A DNA stretch of 64,000 nucleotides from Anaeramoeba flamelloides (GCA_027625915.1 JANTQA010000023.1:6014001-6078000), one strand, 5' to 3'. Numbered from the stretch's first letter, positions 48,577 to 62,446 are shown. Made by a program: numbers and translations. Notes: generated by a model from the sequence alone, not told the origin.

Positions 48577-49747
48577 TTTTTATTTTCAAAAAGAATTTCT
48601 TTCAAAATTGAAGAACAAACTTTGATAAAAAATGATTACTCAACAACTTTTTCATTTTGAATGGTTAAAAGTTGAGTTCACATTGAATTCTCTGCTTTTA
48701 AATTGTTATTTTGAAAAAGTCGTTGCAAAAACACATCTTGTTTTACTGTTACGAGAAATTTTTTAAAATTCTATTTGAATTTTTGGTTCTATTTAAAAAA
48801 ATTGTAATCTCGATATTACTGATTTGAAATAATTCTCGGTAAAGATTATTTTGAAGACCAATCTATTTTACAATCTTACTTAACATTTCAACAAATAAAA
48901 TGCTTTATTCAAAACTAAGGCAAAAACTTTTCAAAAAAGAATGAAAAAAGAAGCAACAATTCTCAAACTTTCTATGGATTTTTGGTTGTAAAAATCAAAT
49001 ATCTTTATAAAGTCAATTATAAATGATATTTAAAGAGTTTGTTAAATTTATAAATTGAACTTTTGATTTAGAATTTTTATTCGTCAGCAGCTTGTTAATA
49101 TATAAATCAGAAAAATTTTTCTCTTAGTTTGATTTATTTTTTATTACAAATTCAGTTTTCAAGAAATACTTTGTTATAAGTAGAACTTAATTTGAAAAAG
49201 GAAAAAAAACAAATAATAATTTCACACATCTTGGAAAAGTCTCTTGATAAAAGAAAATCAATTAAAACCAATCGTAATTTTTTCCTTTTATTTGTGAATA
49301 TCAGTATGATTTGAATTAAGAAAGCTAAATTATTCTTACTTTGTAATTAGTGTAGCAAAAAAATCCAGAGTGTCCGGAACATGAAGCCCTTCACAATCAT
49401 GAAAAATTTTTTTCATAAAAAAATTAAACATTTGCTAATTTTATACTTTTTAATAACTTCAATTCTAATAATCACTGTTAGTTAATAAAAGATCTAGGAT
49501 TAAATAATATTTTTTTAATATATTTTAAAATTTATGTAAGAAAATTTAATTTTTATAGGTTCAATTAATATTTTTTTTCAATTTAATAGTGAAAAAATTG
49601 AATAATTTTTTCTTCAAAGCAAAGTATTTGTTTTATAATTGTTTAAAATTGTTTTAGATCTGATTAGTATCTTTCAAATAGATAATCAATTATTTGGACT
49701 ATTAAAGAATTATTTGTTGATTTAAATTGGTAAAAATATTTTTTTTT
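48577..49747. other. Upstream flank of the MFS gene
   Basis: No gene recognised; plain A/T-rich sequence. The promoter of the MFS gene should lie at its left end, but no motif is evident. Confidence 0.6.
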
Positions 49748-50290
49748 TTTGATTTTTCCGTTAGGTTTATTTCAAAAAGTAAAAAAAAAAAAAAAACAGC
49801 CATTATCTTTTTCAGAAATCAAAATAATTGAGTGAAATCAAAGATTATTTCCCTGTTCTTAGTAATTCTGGAAAAGCGACGTTAGGTTTTTTTAATTTGA
49901 GAAATAAAATGAAAAATTTCAGAAATTTTCTTTTAATTTCTTAAATTAAAAAAAAAGTGTCTTTAGGTTTTCTTTAGTTTTCTGTTTATTTGTAAAATCA
50001 ATAGATTTTCTTAATTTTTTTTTATTTTAGAAATAAACAGACAATTTTAAGAAATTTTCTGTTTATTTCTAAAGTAAAAAAACAAACCTAGAACACTTTA
50101 CAGATAAAACATAAAATCTCAAGAAAACCCAGGTACTCCACGGCACTTGACGGACACTTTAGTTAGGTTTTTCAGAATTCTAAATAATTGAGTTAAATCA
50201 AAGAGTTTTCTTGATTCTTTTTAATTCTGAAAAATCTAGGCACTTGGCATCACTTTATGGGAATTTCCGTTATGTTTTTTTTTTTTTTTT
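49748..50290 (-). repeat. Nested-hairpin repeat array, locus 4 (longest)
   Basis: Opposite orientation to loci 1-3. Reading right to left it shows GTCCGTCAAGTGCCGTGGAG, the outer arm and GTAAAGTGTTCTAGG, then the inner hairpin at ~50020-50085 (GAAATAAACAGACAATTTTA with its inverse). At least two further hairpins lie at 49885-49960 and 50160-50235; the latter is built on TTTTTCAGAATTCTAAATAA and its inverse. The CCTAACG-type linker is seen again as its complement. Confidence 0.8.
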
Positions 50291-53128
50291 GAAATTAAGT
50301 GAAAGTTATTTAATACTGGGTTTATTTCATAATTATAATAAATATGAGGATAGGGAATATTTATAATCGGGTATTTTTTCTCTATTTGATTTTTTTTAGA
50401 AGAGTAGGGTGTTTTCAAAACTATAAGTTATTAATTATTCAAAAAAATATACTAAAGTTGAATTTAACAAAAATTCATTGCCAGATTGATTTAGAATTTT
50501 TTACCAAAAAAAATAGTCCTTTTTTTCTCAACTTGGAACTTGTAAAACCCTCGGTACTACTAAAAAAAATAAATATAACATCCTAGAGATTTTTTAAAAA
50601 CTGAAATGTTGATTATGTTCTGAATAAATCCAATTTTCAAGGATAACATAGGAATTGAAGTAATATTTTTGTCTAACAAAAAATTTGAATTTTGTTTTTT
50701 TATACTAGTTGAGTTCAAATAATTAAATCTACATCCAGGGATATGTGTTGAATTTAAAATACTTTTTAGTAAAAAAAAAAATGAGTTCTTAACTGCAAAA
50801 AAAAAAAAAATATTCAACTTTTTTACTATTAAAATTTGAAAAACAATCATAATTATGAAAACTGGATTTTCTAACATAAAATAAAAAAATATCTTGAAAA
50901 ATGTTACGATCAGAGAGCTTGTATTAACCAATAATGTTTTTTAGAAGCGAAGGTTATGAAACATGTAAATTTTTGAAAGGTGTGGTTGATTGATTGGTAT
51001 TTTTTTTTAAAGATGATAGTAGATTTCCCGTTTTTCCTTATGTTAACACTAAATAAAAGGAATTTTTAAATAAAAATTCGTACAAAAATAAAAACGAATG
51101 GTAATTTAAAAGTGAACAATTAGTAAATGGTTAATTTTTTTTTAATTATTTTTCATATTTTTCTTTTGTAGCTAACCTATATTTTTAAGTTTAATCGTTT
51201 ATTAAATGTTACACGGTTGCCTCAATACTGGGTATTTTTTCAGATGAAAGAAAAATATCGACCCGGGTGGTAATTATAGATTGAGAAACGTGACTCTTTA
51301 AAAAATACTTTAAAAAAATTATGAGGGTTTGAAAGGTTATAGGATTTTTTCACAAATAAAAGGTAAAAAAGATCTTTTTTGGTATTTTAACAAAAAAAAA
51401 GATTCTCTTCGAATGATTTGAACTTACTACAAAATAACTAAAATATAATAAATTCATATTTTTCCATCTTTTACATTAATTTAAGATCCAAAATCAAAAA
51501 AAAACAATGTAAATTGGAATAAATAAATAATTATACATGTATACACTCGTTTAGATTTTCTAAATGATGTGGTATGTAAGCAAAATATTAGTTAACTTTT
51601 GGTGATGGGTTGAAAGATGTCAACACTGGTTTTTTTCATTGTTATGTCATTCAAATGAATCACCCATATACCACAGTTGAAAACTCATTATCATATTGAT
51701 TATGGTAAATAAGATCTTTTATCTAAAAAAAGAAATAAATTATTTTTGCAAAAAATATATGTTTATTTTCATTTTTTTTTTTTGATTTCATTTTCTACTT
51801 CAAAAAATCACACTTAGTAAACCTTTATAAATACACCTAGGGAGTTTTTTACATGGTTATTTTTTATTCGTATACATTATTAGTCAACAAGTGTAAATAA
51901 CTTTGAAAATTTTGGCAGTTTCCAGATATTCAATATTCGTTGGATTAATTAATAGTTAATTAGAAAAGAAAAAAAAAGTACAAAAAAAATATTTGAAAGA
52001 TAATTAATTTCATTTGAAATTACAGCAAAAGATCTTATTTTCCTTGGCCTAAATGAAAAGTTTTATTTTCTAATGTGTGCTCACAATTCTTTAATAACTT
52101 CCATCCTTAAATTTCGGGAAATTAGATGAACTTTTTGACAAATAATTTTTCATAAAATAATTAAAATCTAAAATAATGAAATACCATCTTGAATTAAAAT
52201 AAACTAAAATATTTTCAATTGTTAAACAATAATTTTGATTTTCCCAGATTACATCAAATGTAAATTTTGATTTTCTGTTATTCTCTTAATTAATTTTTCA
52301 GATTTTGATTTATTTTCATTTCTACCTTAAGAAAACGGATAAAATTGATAGATTTGGAAACTTTAAACAATTTCCAGATTTGATTGTTTAATGGTAACCC
52401 AGGAGGTAATAGATGCAAGTGTGTAAAGTTGGAAAATTTTTCATATTTTAACAAATATTTTCAATTGATCTTTAAAAATTAATTTGTATATTTTTTGTTA
52501 TTAAGGATTTTTTGATTTGGTATTAAGATCACATTTTATATTGACAATTATCAGATTAAAAATAAAGATATTGTATCTTGTATGTTCAATTAAATCCTAA
52601 GAAATTCAAACTAAGTGTAATATAGAGAGTGAGTGTTTGGCTGCCACTGAGAATCATGAAAAAAAAAAAAAAAAAGTATATTATAATTTTTGAAACGAGC
52701 ATAATGGATTTTTTATTACAGAACTTTCACTTAAAAAAAGTTTTAAAACAGGAAGATTTTTTGCGAAAAATTAAATTCATTTCAAAAGACATATCCAAAT
52801 CCTCACTTTTATTCATATTAATTGGTATTTCCCAAGAGATTTTTTTTTCAACTTCAACTTTTTTAAAAAAATAGGTTTCAAAAAAAATAAAAGAAAAAGA
52901 AAAACAATAACGAAAAAATGATTAGAAAAAGAAAAATAAAAACAAAAATTTAAAGCAATTAGATATAAAGATTTTTTTCTAAAAATTGAAAACTTTATTT
53001 TGATAAGAATCTATAATAAAACCCAACAAAACCACTTTCAATAACATTAAAAAGTGAGTCAACATTGTTGAAAATTATGATTTTTTTTTTTTTTAAAAAA
53101 AAAGGGGTAATAATAAAAACTAAAAGAA
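50291..53128. other. Gene-free stretch 3' of MMSDH
   Basis: No supported gene. Open frames at 50344-50586, 50560-50931 and 52629-52874 are Phe/Lys/Ile-rich with no recognisable motif and look like chance. Confidence 0.55.
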
Positions 53129-55238
53129 TTATTTAAGTTGAGGGAAATTGAAATCAATGTTATCGGATTCATCTTGCCAAGCTAATTTAGTGATGATTGT
53201 TTTAAGTTCTGTAAAGAATTCGATACCGTTTTGTCCATAGAAGTGATGGTCACCCTTGAAACTGCCTCTCCAACCAGAGAAGGAGAACATGGCAAGTGGG
53301 ACTGGGATTGGTACGTTAATACCGACTTGACCAACATCGATTTCGTATTGGAATTTTCTTGAAGCGCTGTTACTTCTGGTGAAGATTGATGTACCATTGG
53401 CATACATGTTATTGTTGATCAATTTGATTGCTTCGTCTAAGGTTTCAACGTGGATAACTGTCATAACAGGTCCAAAGATTTCTTCTTGGTAACATGTCAT
53501 GTTTGTGGTGACTTTGTCAATGATGGTTGGTCCTAAGAAGTTTCCTTCTTCGAATCCTTTAACTTTAATGTCTGAGCCGTCTAATAAGACCTTGGCGCCT
53601 TCGTTTCTTGCGCTCTTAATGATTCTCTTTGCTCTGTCAAGTGCCTTTTTGGTTGTCATTGGGCCCAAGTCTGTTCCTGGAACATGTCCTTCATTGACGA
53701 CAATTTTTTTGGTCTTTTCGACAACTTCGTCTAACCATTCGTACGAATCTCCGACAAAGACAACAACGGAATTAGCCATACATCTTTGACCTGCTGCTCC
53801 AAAGACAGATCCCAAAATGGAGTTGATTGATCTTTTTTTGTTAGCATCTGGCATGATGACCATATGGTTTTTGGCACCCATGTTACATTGGACTTTTTTG
53901 TTGTTTTTGGTTCCTCTTGCATAGATGTGGTCTCCGGCTTGGTTGGATCCAACAAAGGAAATGGTTTTGATTTCTGGGGCGTCACAGATGAAGTTTACAG
54001 TGTCAACGGATCCATGGACAATGTTGAAAACACCCTTTGGGATTCCGGATTGTTCAAGAAGTTCGGCAAGGATCTGGCCAGAAAGTGGACATCTTTCACT
54101 TGGCTTTAAGATGAATGTGTTTCCTGCTGTGATGGCTAATGGTACAACCCACATTGGACACATGAATGGGAAATTGAATGGCATCTTTTAGTGTCATTAT
54201 TAATGTTAAAAGCGGATGTAGAATTGTTTTTGAAAAATAAAAAAGAGTAAATAAAAAAAAATTAGATAAGATTCAGAGTAAGGGGTAAATGAATGATTGA
54301 ATAAATCAAAAATATTTTGGATTTTTTTTTCTTTGATCTTTTCTTTGAATTGGAATAAAGTTCAAATTTGAAGTTGCTATAAGGGTTCATCAATAAACCT
54401 GAAACGAATCAAGAAAAACTGTACTTGTCTTGAAAATAAAACATTTCAAAATTTGTTTTTTTTTTAATTCAGATCGAAAGAAACCAAAAAGAAAAGATCG
54501 AAGAGAAGAAAAAACAAAAAAAAATAAAGTAAGGGAGAAATTTACAATAGCAGATGAGACACCAAGTGGTTGTTTGTATGAATAAGTATCCATTTCAGAG
54601 GATACGTTTTCAAGTGTTTGTCCAAAGAGTTGAGAAGGCATACTACAGGCAAGTTCTGCTACTTCAAGGCCACGGAAAACTTCTCCTCTGGCATCTGGAA
54701 GTGTTTTACCATGTTCTCTTACAAGAAGTTCTGCAATATCTTCTTTGTTTTCGTTGATTAATCGAACTAATTTGAACATGTAACGTGCTCTTTGAGAAAC
54801 AGAGAGTGATCTCCACATTGGGAAGGCCTTTTGTGCAGATTCAGCAGCAGATCTGAGTTCAGATGGTAATGGTTCTGGTACTCTTGAAATGAGTTTTTGT
54901 GTTGCCTAAAAAGTGTTGGTTAAAAAAAAATTGGAAAAATGAAAATGATAAAGAAAAAAAAAAAAAGTAAGTTGGTTGTGAGAAGGGTTTTTGTTTTTGC
55001 AACAATCCGAAAAGTAAAATTTAAAAAAAAAAAGTAAATATCTGATCTTGGCAAAAGTAACACTTACTGGGTTGTAAACATTGATCCATCTATTTGTTTT
55101 AGATTCAACAAATTTTCCATCAATGTAATTTTTGATTGTTACTGCACCTTTTTTGGATTCTTCGATGATTGGAAGAGTAAAGTTTCGGCTAAGGAGTTGG
55201 GAATATCGTCCTTTAAGTGATGTTTTTAAACTAAGCAT
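53129..55238 (-). CDS. ALDH6A1: Methylmalonate-semialdehyde dehydrogenase (acylating)
   Basis: Converts (methyl)malonate semialdehyde plus CoA and NAD to propionyl- or acetyl-CoA in valine and pyrimidine breakdown; mitochondrial in most eukaryotes. Three exons: 55238-55068, 54905-54546 and 54184-53129, all joined in phase 0, sum 1,587 nt, 528 residues. The N-terminus ([20 protein letters not shown]) is basic, Ser/Leu-rich and free of acidic residues, consistent with a mitochondrial presequence. Next come [12 protein letters not shown], the junction [25 protein letters not shown], and [13 protein letters not shown], which lacks the general-base Glu of other ALDHs, as is normal for this CoA-dependent family. 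Catalytic Cys312 is in GAAGQRCMA, followed by EEIFGPV and the family signature [11 protein letters not shown]. Introns are 162 and 361 nt. Codon use is less A/T-biased than its neighbours, typical of a highly expressed gene. Confidence 0.97.
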
Positions 55239-58200
55239 TTGAATCGAGAAGTTATTTAATGGAGATTGAAAAAAAAATAAATATTTCCAATAATTACTAA
55301 TTTTTGAGTTAAAACCGTTGGTTTGAAGTTACTTTCCAAAAGTATACTTTAGAAAACCTTTGTTTGTTTTGTACTCAAGTTTTATTCCAAATTATTAAGT
55401 TTTTATAATTTTAAAAGGGTGTTTTCTTCTCAACTTTTTTTTAAAGGTGAAAAAAAGTTTTTTCGATACAAATGATCGTGGAGTTGAAAAATCAGCCAGA
55501 ATTGTAACCGAACAGACTTTTTTGAAAAACGATTTTTAATAAGATATTTTTCATATCCTCAACAGATCTCACAACTCTGAAAAAAAATCCAAAGTAATTT
55601 TGATTGTCTTAGAAAAAAGTAGAACTTTCTTGTTTGGAGTTTGAGTGAATACTTTTTTTCATACTATCCCCAAAGTAAAAAACTAAGTTTTTTTTTTATT
55701 TTGTGGATTAAATCTTTTATCAAGAAGGTTGGAAAAAGAAGTGTTTTAGTTTTTCCCTCAATAAAAATAAACAAATTAATTATTTTTATTTCTATCTTAG
55801 TGATTTGTCCCTTTAACTTTTTCTTGTGTTCCAGTATCTAATCCTCCTTTTATTTTGATTTTTGATGTACAAAAAAGAGAAGTTGTGTGTAAAACGAAGT
55901 AACCCTTTTCCTCAATCATTGGTATTTGTATTTTGAAAATTAAAAGAATTTTTTCTACAACTGATACAAGACGGATCTTTTTCAAGTTCGGAATTTTGAA
56001 AATCAAACAAACTTTTTTTAATGGAGCTATTTGAAGATTATTTTGAATTAGTGATGCTATTATTAGTAGTGTTCAGTTAAAAAACATTTTAAAAATATGT
56101 TACAGAAATCGATAAATTAAGAAAATCTTTTAAAAGTGTTTCATTTGTTGGTTTTGGAATAATAAGGGGGAATAAATTTTTACTTTGATTTCCCTTTTTG
56201 TTTTCCAAAAAAAGTTTAAAAGAAAGAAATTAATATTTATGTTTTCTTCTTTATTTGTTTGATACTTTAATTGTTTATGTCTTGGGGACTTTGAGGAAAA
56301 CTAATAATCGGAAACAAAAGAATTTTGCAGAAATGTAAAACAATAATCAGCCACAAATTTTATCCGACTTATCTTTCATAATCTTGTAGACACCATTTTG
56401 CGAATTTTTTGGAACCCCTTTGAAGAAAGGAGTCAAAAGATTTTGATTATTTTCCATTTAAAGAAATAGAATAATGTATTGATTTAGAAAATCTTAGTTG
56501 AGTTGTATTTACTAAAATTCTTAAAGGTCTACCTTATAAACGGTCACCCCAAATAAACCACAAACCACACACTGTTTCTTGGTGTCAAATCTTACAACCT
56601 TTATTCAAAGATTAATATTAATTATTTTTCAAAAATGTGTTTTTTTGGTTTTTGTATTCTACCCAAAAACCCCCTTAAGGGACTAGTAACTCTTATTTAT
56701 TTTTTTTCCCAAAGGTAATAGAGTAATTATTTTCATAAGGATACAATTAAGACCAATAAGAAACTTTGTTTGTCAACTTTAGAGAAATGAATAATCATTT
56801 TTAAAAGATTTGATTTTTCCAATGGAATTTTCAGTCAAAAGATCTGATCCTTTTTTGTTGGATTTTTGGATCAAATTCGAAAAATAAAAATTTGCAAAAA
56901 AATTTATTTTTGAAGAAATATCACTTTTAGTAATTTCAGAGAGATTCTACGAACAAATTAACTTGAAAGTTAATCTTAGTTTAAAAATTCATGAAAAATA
57001 AATCAAATATTGTATCCATTGAAGATCTAAAAAATTTGAACATTTCTTTTATTCAGAAATATTTATTAAATTTCTTGAAATTTAAAAAACTTGTCAATAT
57101 ACTTTTTCAAACATCTAGAATATAAACAAGAAACTGATGTATTAAAATCAGGTATTTGATAATATCTATTATTTTTTTTATTATTAGAAATATGCATTTG
57201 AATTGTTTTATTTGTTGCAAAATCTTGAAAAAATTGAGAAATAAAGGAAAAACCTATTTTATACATTTAACCATTGGGTTGTTAATGACTTATTGAAATA
57301 ATTAAATTTGGGTTTATAATTATTGTTTATAAATAATCAAATTAAAAAGTATTTCTTTAGATAATAAGTTGATTTTTCCAGGTTTTAAAAAAGTATTTCG
57401 GAAGAATTTTTAATTCAATTCTTTGGTTCTTTTTCTCATATTTTTTCATTCAATCCCTAGAAAAAATAGATTTGGTCTGTTCTTTGAATCAAAAAATTAT
57501 ATTTTTTACAAGTTTAAAATAATTATTGTATTTTTTTTGAGATTAAGTAGATTTTTTAAACTTAGTTATTTTAGAACTTAGTGGTTTCATTTCGAAAGTG
57601 TATTTTTGTACACTTCCTTTACAGGCAATAAGATTTCAATCTTCTTTCAAAGAAAATAATTTTTTTTAAATTATTTGGAAATATGTTGAATTTTGAACTT
57701 TTCAAAAATGAGAAAAATGGATCAAACTTTTAAAAACAATAATTCATTTCTGAAACAAGTATTAAAAGTAAGCCATATCTTGTAGTTATCAGGTTTTTAC
57801 TTTATTATTCAATTTCAAGATTATGTAAAATTTTTTTTAATTTGTTAGTAAATTTACTTGAAGATTTTTTTTAGTTTAAAAGTCCCTTAACCAAGACAAT
57901 AAAAACAGACCTCGGAAGGCATTTGTCGGATTAGTTTTTCGTCCATGTTGGAAATACTGTTATTTTCCAAAGGAGAAATGAAATGTTTTATTTCAATTTC
58001 TACGAATTAATAAAAATAATTTCTCATACAATCAAATTAGTAGAGTGAAAATTTTGTCTTAGAGTTAACTTAGGAAGTTTAATATGTTGTATAAAAATAT
58101 CATTGCTAAACAATTTTTTGTAAGATCTTTGGATTTTCTTCAACTTATAATCCATAAAAATATTATGGAAGGTAAAACTAAAAATTTTTATTTTTTAATT

Positions 58201-61200
58201 GGAAAATAAGAGTAGTACTCTTGCACTGATAATTTTATCAAATTTAATAATTTCACTTTACTAATACTTTGTGGTTTGTGGGTATTTACAAGAAAACAAA
58301 AAATAAAATGATTTAAAAATTCAATTTAAAAAAATCAATTAATTTTTAATTGTTGAAGAAAAAATTATAACGACCTTTATCAAGAAGAAAGTATATGATT
58401 TAATACCGCTTCAAAGAGTTAAGTTAGAAAGCCTATTAAGTGTATAAATTGGAAAAAATGGAACTATCAATAATTTTTTTTTTAAACTTAGTGTATTTTA
58501 TCGCAACGAAAAAAAGTGAAATATAAAAAATTATTCAACATGATCTTTCATTTAAAAGATCTCTAAAAAAGAAATGTAATTTTAACAAAGTAGAAATACT
58601 ATACAGTTATCCCCGAACTTACATTCCTTTTTTTTTTTCTGAATCAAAATTTGAAGGTGAAATAGCTTTTTAAAAGGTTGAATATCTGCACAAGAATGTA
58701 AATTTTGAAAAAAAAATTTTTAAATTACTTCATAATAAAGATTTTTTTTCTGATCCAAAAAATATAAATGCACATGTACAAAAAGTGATGTATTACTATT
58801 TTTAATTCGAAACTTTGTTGATGAATCATTCGATTTTTACCATTGGAATAACGAAAATTCTATTGATCATATCAGAAGAAAAATTTCAAGATAAGTTCTT
58901 TAAGAATTTTTTTTTTTCAATTTGAACTTTCTTATCGTTATATTTTACCTTTTAAAATTTTATATTATGATCAAAATTCGATCTAGAAATCATTTCCAAT
59001 GCCCCTGGAAAGGCAGTAAATTACAATTTACGATACTTGAGATAGAGTGGATTAATCATGAATTCTAATGCAGTTTTACTTAATTCCAATAAATTTATTA
59101 TAATTGTAAACGAAAAACTATGAATAAACGTATTTAAAACATTTAGAATTTATTAAAATATTTGAATAAATATAAAATTTTTATCAGGGATAGCCATGTG
59201 TAATTTTATTTTTTTATGCCAAAAAAATCGATTTTTTATGATTATAATTTTAAACAACAATTTTTATTTATGGGAGAGTATATATGTGGATATATACCAC
59301 CTAAAACATATATAAAGATATATCATATATAATTAAAAATCTAAAAGTGATAGTAGACTAAAATGGAACAATAATATTTAAAGTCAAAAAACTTGCAAAT
59401 TAAAAATTTTTATGAACTATTTTAAATGATTTATTATTTTTTTATAATTGTTACTTACCCATAAGTTACTCTGAAAACTACCAAAGATATGAAAATTAGA
59501 ATAAAATATTTCGAAAAACTATTAAAATTAATTATTTTCAGTTTATTTTTATAGAATTTCACTTCTTTTTATTTTTGATTTCCTAATTTTTTTTTTAACA
59601 TACGGGATTTGGAAAAAAAAAAAACACTCCACTGTAAGATATAATCTATTTAAATTCTGTTCAAAAAGTGAAAATTTTAATATATATTCTATTGAAATAC
59701 AGTCTATAAAGTTATTTGGTAACACTGTAAGGAATGAGGAAACGCACACTACCATACTGAATAATTGTTAAAATACCGATGGAGATATCGACAGTGCATT
59801 TTTAAAAGGGAATCAATTATTTATATTTTGAATTGAAAAACATTAAATAGGCTAAAAAAAAAAAACCAATTCCTTTTCAAATGTGTGCAAGCGTGTTTAT
59901 GCATTTTTTATTATTATTGAAAAAATTTTATTTGGAAATTATCATCAAGTCTTTTTTTTTTTTTAGTTCCATTTTTAGTTACTATCACATAGATAAATAT
60001 ATACGGATATCACAGACATGTTGACTTTTTCATTTCATTAAACACCTTTTACACACATCATTAATATGTAAAATTTGTTTATCGGATATATATATATATA
60101 TATATATATAATGAAAACACACAAAAAATAGGTGAACCAATCTAATTCGGAATTGGAAAAAAAGTTAAATTTTGATAACTTTTCTTCTGACACTAATTAT
60201 TTTTAAAAAAAATTCTAAATTCTTTTTATCAGGGTTGAAGAGTTTACAATTTTCAAGAGTTACAAACGAAAAACCCACTTTGTATTATTTTAGCGTTTCC
60301 AAAATAGAAAATCAAACTTTTTGGTTTTTAAATGTACCCCTCCCATCCAAACACACTTAAATGGAAACCAAAAAAATGAAAAAATTGATCAAGAAAAAAG
60401 AAAAAAAAATCATTTATTTCTTGATCATACAGTTAAATATAAAATAAAAAGTTCAAAATTTTCATTTAGCTTTCTATAAAATCACATTTCAAGAATTATC
60501 ATAAATCATCCAAAGTCCCAATTCTCCAAAGGTAAATTAATATTTTATGCTTGTTATAAGAAAATAGAATTTGAAATGGTACTATGATTTATAAATTACA
60601 ATTTTGGAAAGCTAAATAAAAATTTTGTTCCATTTATTTTGCAACAAATAGTATCTGTAACACATCATATAATTACTTCTTCTTTACTTGGTTTTATTTT
60701 TAATTCTTCAATGAAAATAATTTTGTTTGGAAAATATTTGAGAAAACAGATTACTTTTTATTTCTAAAGAATTTTTAAAATGGATTTAAAAATCCTATTG
60801 CCATTCAATTCATCCAATTTTGAAGTTTAGGCAAATGTAAATTGGATACACTAGTATCTTAAATTCCTCTTCAAAAAAAAAGATTTATTGCAGAAATTTG
60901 TTTGATCTGATAATTATTTATTTCCAATAAAATTGAAATTTCAAAAAAATTCTGAATCTGATTGAAATTTTTCCCATATTCTTCTTTTTCTATGGATAGA
61001 ATCTTTTATTATTGATTTTTGACCCCAGTAAATCACTTACTTTACCTATAACCTGGGAATCAGATAATTTGTATTGACTTTGCTTTATAAAAATATATTA
61101 AAAAATAATTCCGAAAACAAATTTATAAAAAAATGTTTTGTAAAATAATAATAAATAGTAAGTGGGGCGATAAATTCAAGGTAATAAATTGTTTATGTTA

Positions 61201-61394
61201 TAAATTAAGAAGTTAAAGTCGACAAATCCTCGGAAAAATATGCTTTGATCATTTTTTTTTTTTCATTTCATGATCTCAACAACTTTATTTGTAAAGGGTG
61301 TTCTTCCGTATTTGGTTTTCTAAACAAAAAGATTTGTTTCAAATACACAATTTATCGGTTCTTTTTATTTGGTTTACTCAATGATTAATTTCAC
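55239..61394. other. Long gene-poor interval
   Basis: Largest gap in the window. An (AT)n microsatellite lies at about 60086-60110 and a TATATA-rich patch at 59276-59335. On the minus strand at ~57947-57912 there is an isolated start-exon-like piece (MDEKLIRQMPSE followed by GTCTGT), and at 57066-57266 a mixed-composition frame; I could not connect them. A plus-strand frame at 60172-60360 has a coding-like end (KSLQFSRVTNEKPTLYYFSV). None is strong enough to call. Confidence 0.45.
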
Positions 61395-61666
61395 TCAAAC
61401 CCAGGGATACTCATCTCTAGATCGAAAACCTAATTTAATAAAACCAAAAATCCAATCAAAAAAAAGTGAAAAATTTGAAATTAACTCGGATTTGATTTTG
61501 GAATTACTTTGGGTTCTTTTTTCTTTCTCCAAGTCGAGCAACAATTGATATTTGTTTTGGTTCAAAGTTTCAATATCTCGTGGCACTCCAAAAATTATTT
61601 CAGTAATGTAATCAATAATTAAAAATTTTTCAAAATGGTAAAATGTGTAGGCTTCCTTAAAATGAG
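61395..61666 (-). CDS. 3' part of an unrecognised gene
   Basis: Two exons fit: 61666-61508 (acceptor TTAAAG) and 61429-61395 (donor GTAATT, acceptor AATTAG), joined in phase 1 to a stop. The product is about 63 residues of well-mixed sequence, HFKEAYTFYHFEKFLIIDYI, then TEIIFGVPRDIETLNQNKYQ, LLLDLEKEKRTQ and a short tail SFRSRDEYPWV. It looks helical with a charged C-terminal half. I do not recognise the family. The 5' exon is not resolved; a possible start lies near 61916, only 70 bp from the divergent DPM3 start, which would imply a shared promoter. Alternatively the second intron is retained and the frame reads on unspliced to the same stop region. Confidence 0.5.
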
Positions 61667-61985
61667 CTTTAAGAAATCAAAATCAATTTATTTTGTTTGT
61701 GGTCAATTTCTTTGATCCTTTAATGTGTAAGTCTTCTCGAAAACAGAAACATGACTTTGAATTGAAATCGCTAGTTTTTAAACTTGATCTGTGGTTCTTT
61801 TTTGAGCTAAAAAACAAAAAGTTGAACGGTACCTGAAATGTTGAGAATAAATTCATATTCTGACACTGGTAGTTATATAAGAGTTTATTTGTAGACTCTC
61901 CTGAACAACAAAACATAGTTTTGTTGTCATTCAGTAATAATGACTGATCTATCTTTTATCATTTTTTTTAATAAAACTCCTCGAA

Positions 61986-62446
61986 ATGAAAATTACACAA
62001 TTTCACAAATGGCTGACCTTTTTGATTCTCTTTATTGTCCTTTGGTTAGTTCTTAAAACCCAAAGTCAAAACCACTTCGTTGTATTTTTACCAATTTATG
62101 CAATAATTGCATTTGGTGTATATTCCCTTGGCTTCATTTTATGGAGAGTAACACATTTCCCTACCTGTGACGATGCAACAGAAAAACTCAGAAAAGTAAT
62201 TTTTTTCTTAAGAACCAAAACAAACAAATAAACAAACCTTACAATAACTTTCTCACAAACTTTTCTTTTGTTTTCGTTCATTCGTCGTCACAACAACAAA
62301 AACAAAAAACAAATAAAAAAAATACCATAATAACAAAAAAAATAACAAATCCAAAACCACAATCCAATTAAAAGGATATCAAAGAAGCAGAAGAAGATCT
62401 TAAAAAAAGAGGATATAAAGCACCACAAAAAAAGAAAGAAAAATAA
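61986..62446 (+). CDS. DPM3: Dolichol-phosphate mannosyltransferase subunit 3
   Basis: Small ER membrane subunit that tethers and stabilises the catalytic DPM1 in dolichol-phosphate-mannose synthase, feeding N-glycosylation and GPI anchors. Two exons, 61986-62195 and 62375-62446, join in phase 0 to give 93 residues (human 92). Two hydrophobic helices cover residues ~8-25 and ~31-54 (LTFLILFIVLWLVL; VVFLPIYAIIAFGVYSLGFI). The conserved C-terminal cytosolic part follows: VTHFPTCDDATEKLRK then DIKEAEEDLKKRGYKAP, matching the F-x-DCEDAA-x-EL and EA-x-x-DL-x-x-RG motifs of other DPM3 proteins. A Lys-rich KKKEK tail fits an ER-retention signal, by inference. Intron 179 nt, donor GTAATT, acceptor TAAAAG. 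No DPM1 or DPM2 gene is nearby. Confidence 0.93.

Noticed and set aside
57066-57947. Possible minus-strand gene (MDEKLIRQMPSE start-like exon and a later mixed frame)
   Set aside because: No acceptor/donor combination in phase was found and no family could be recognised.
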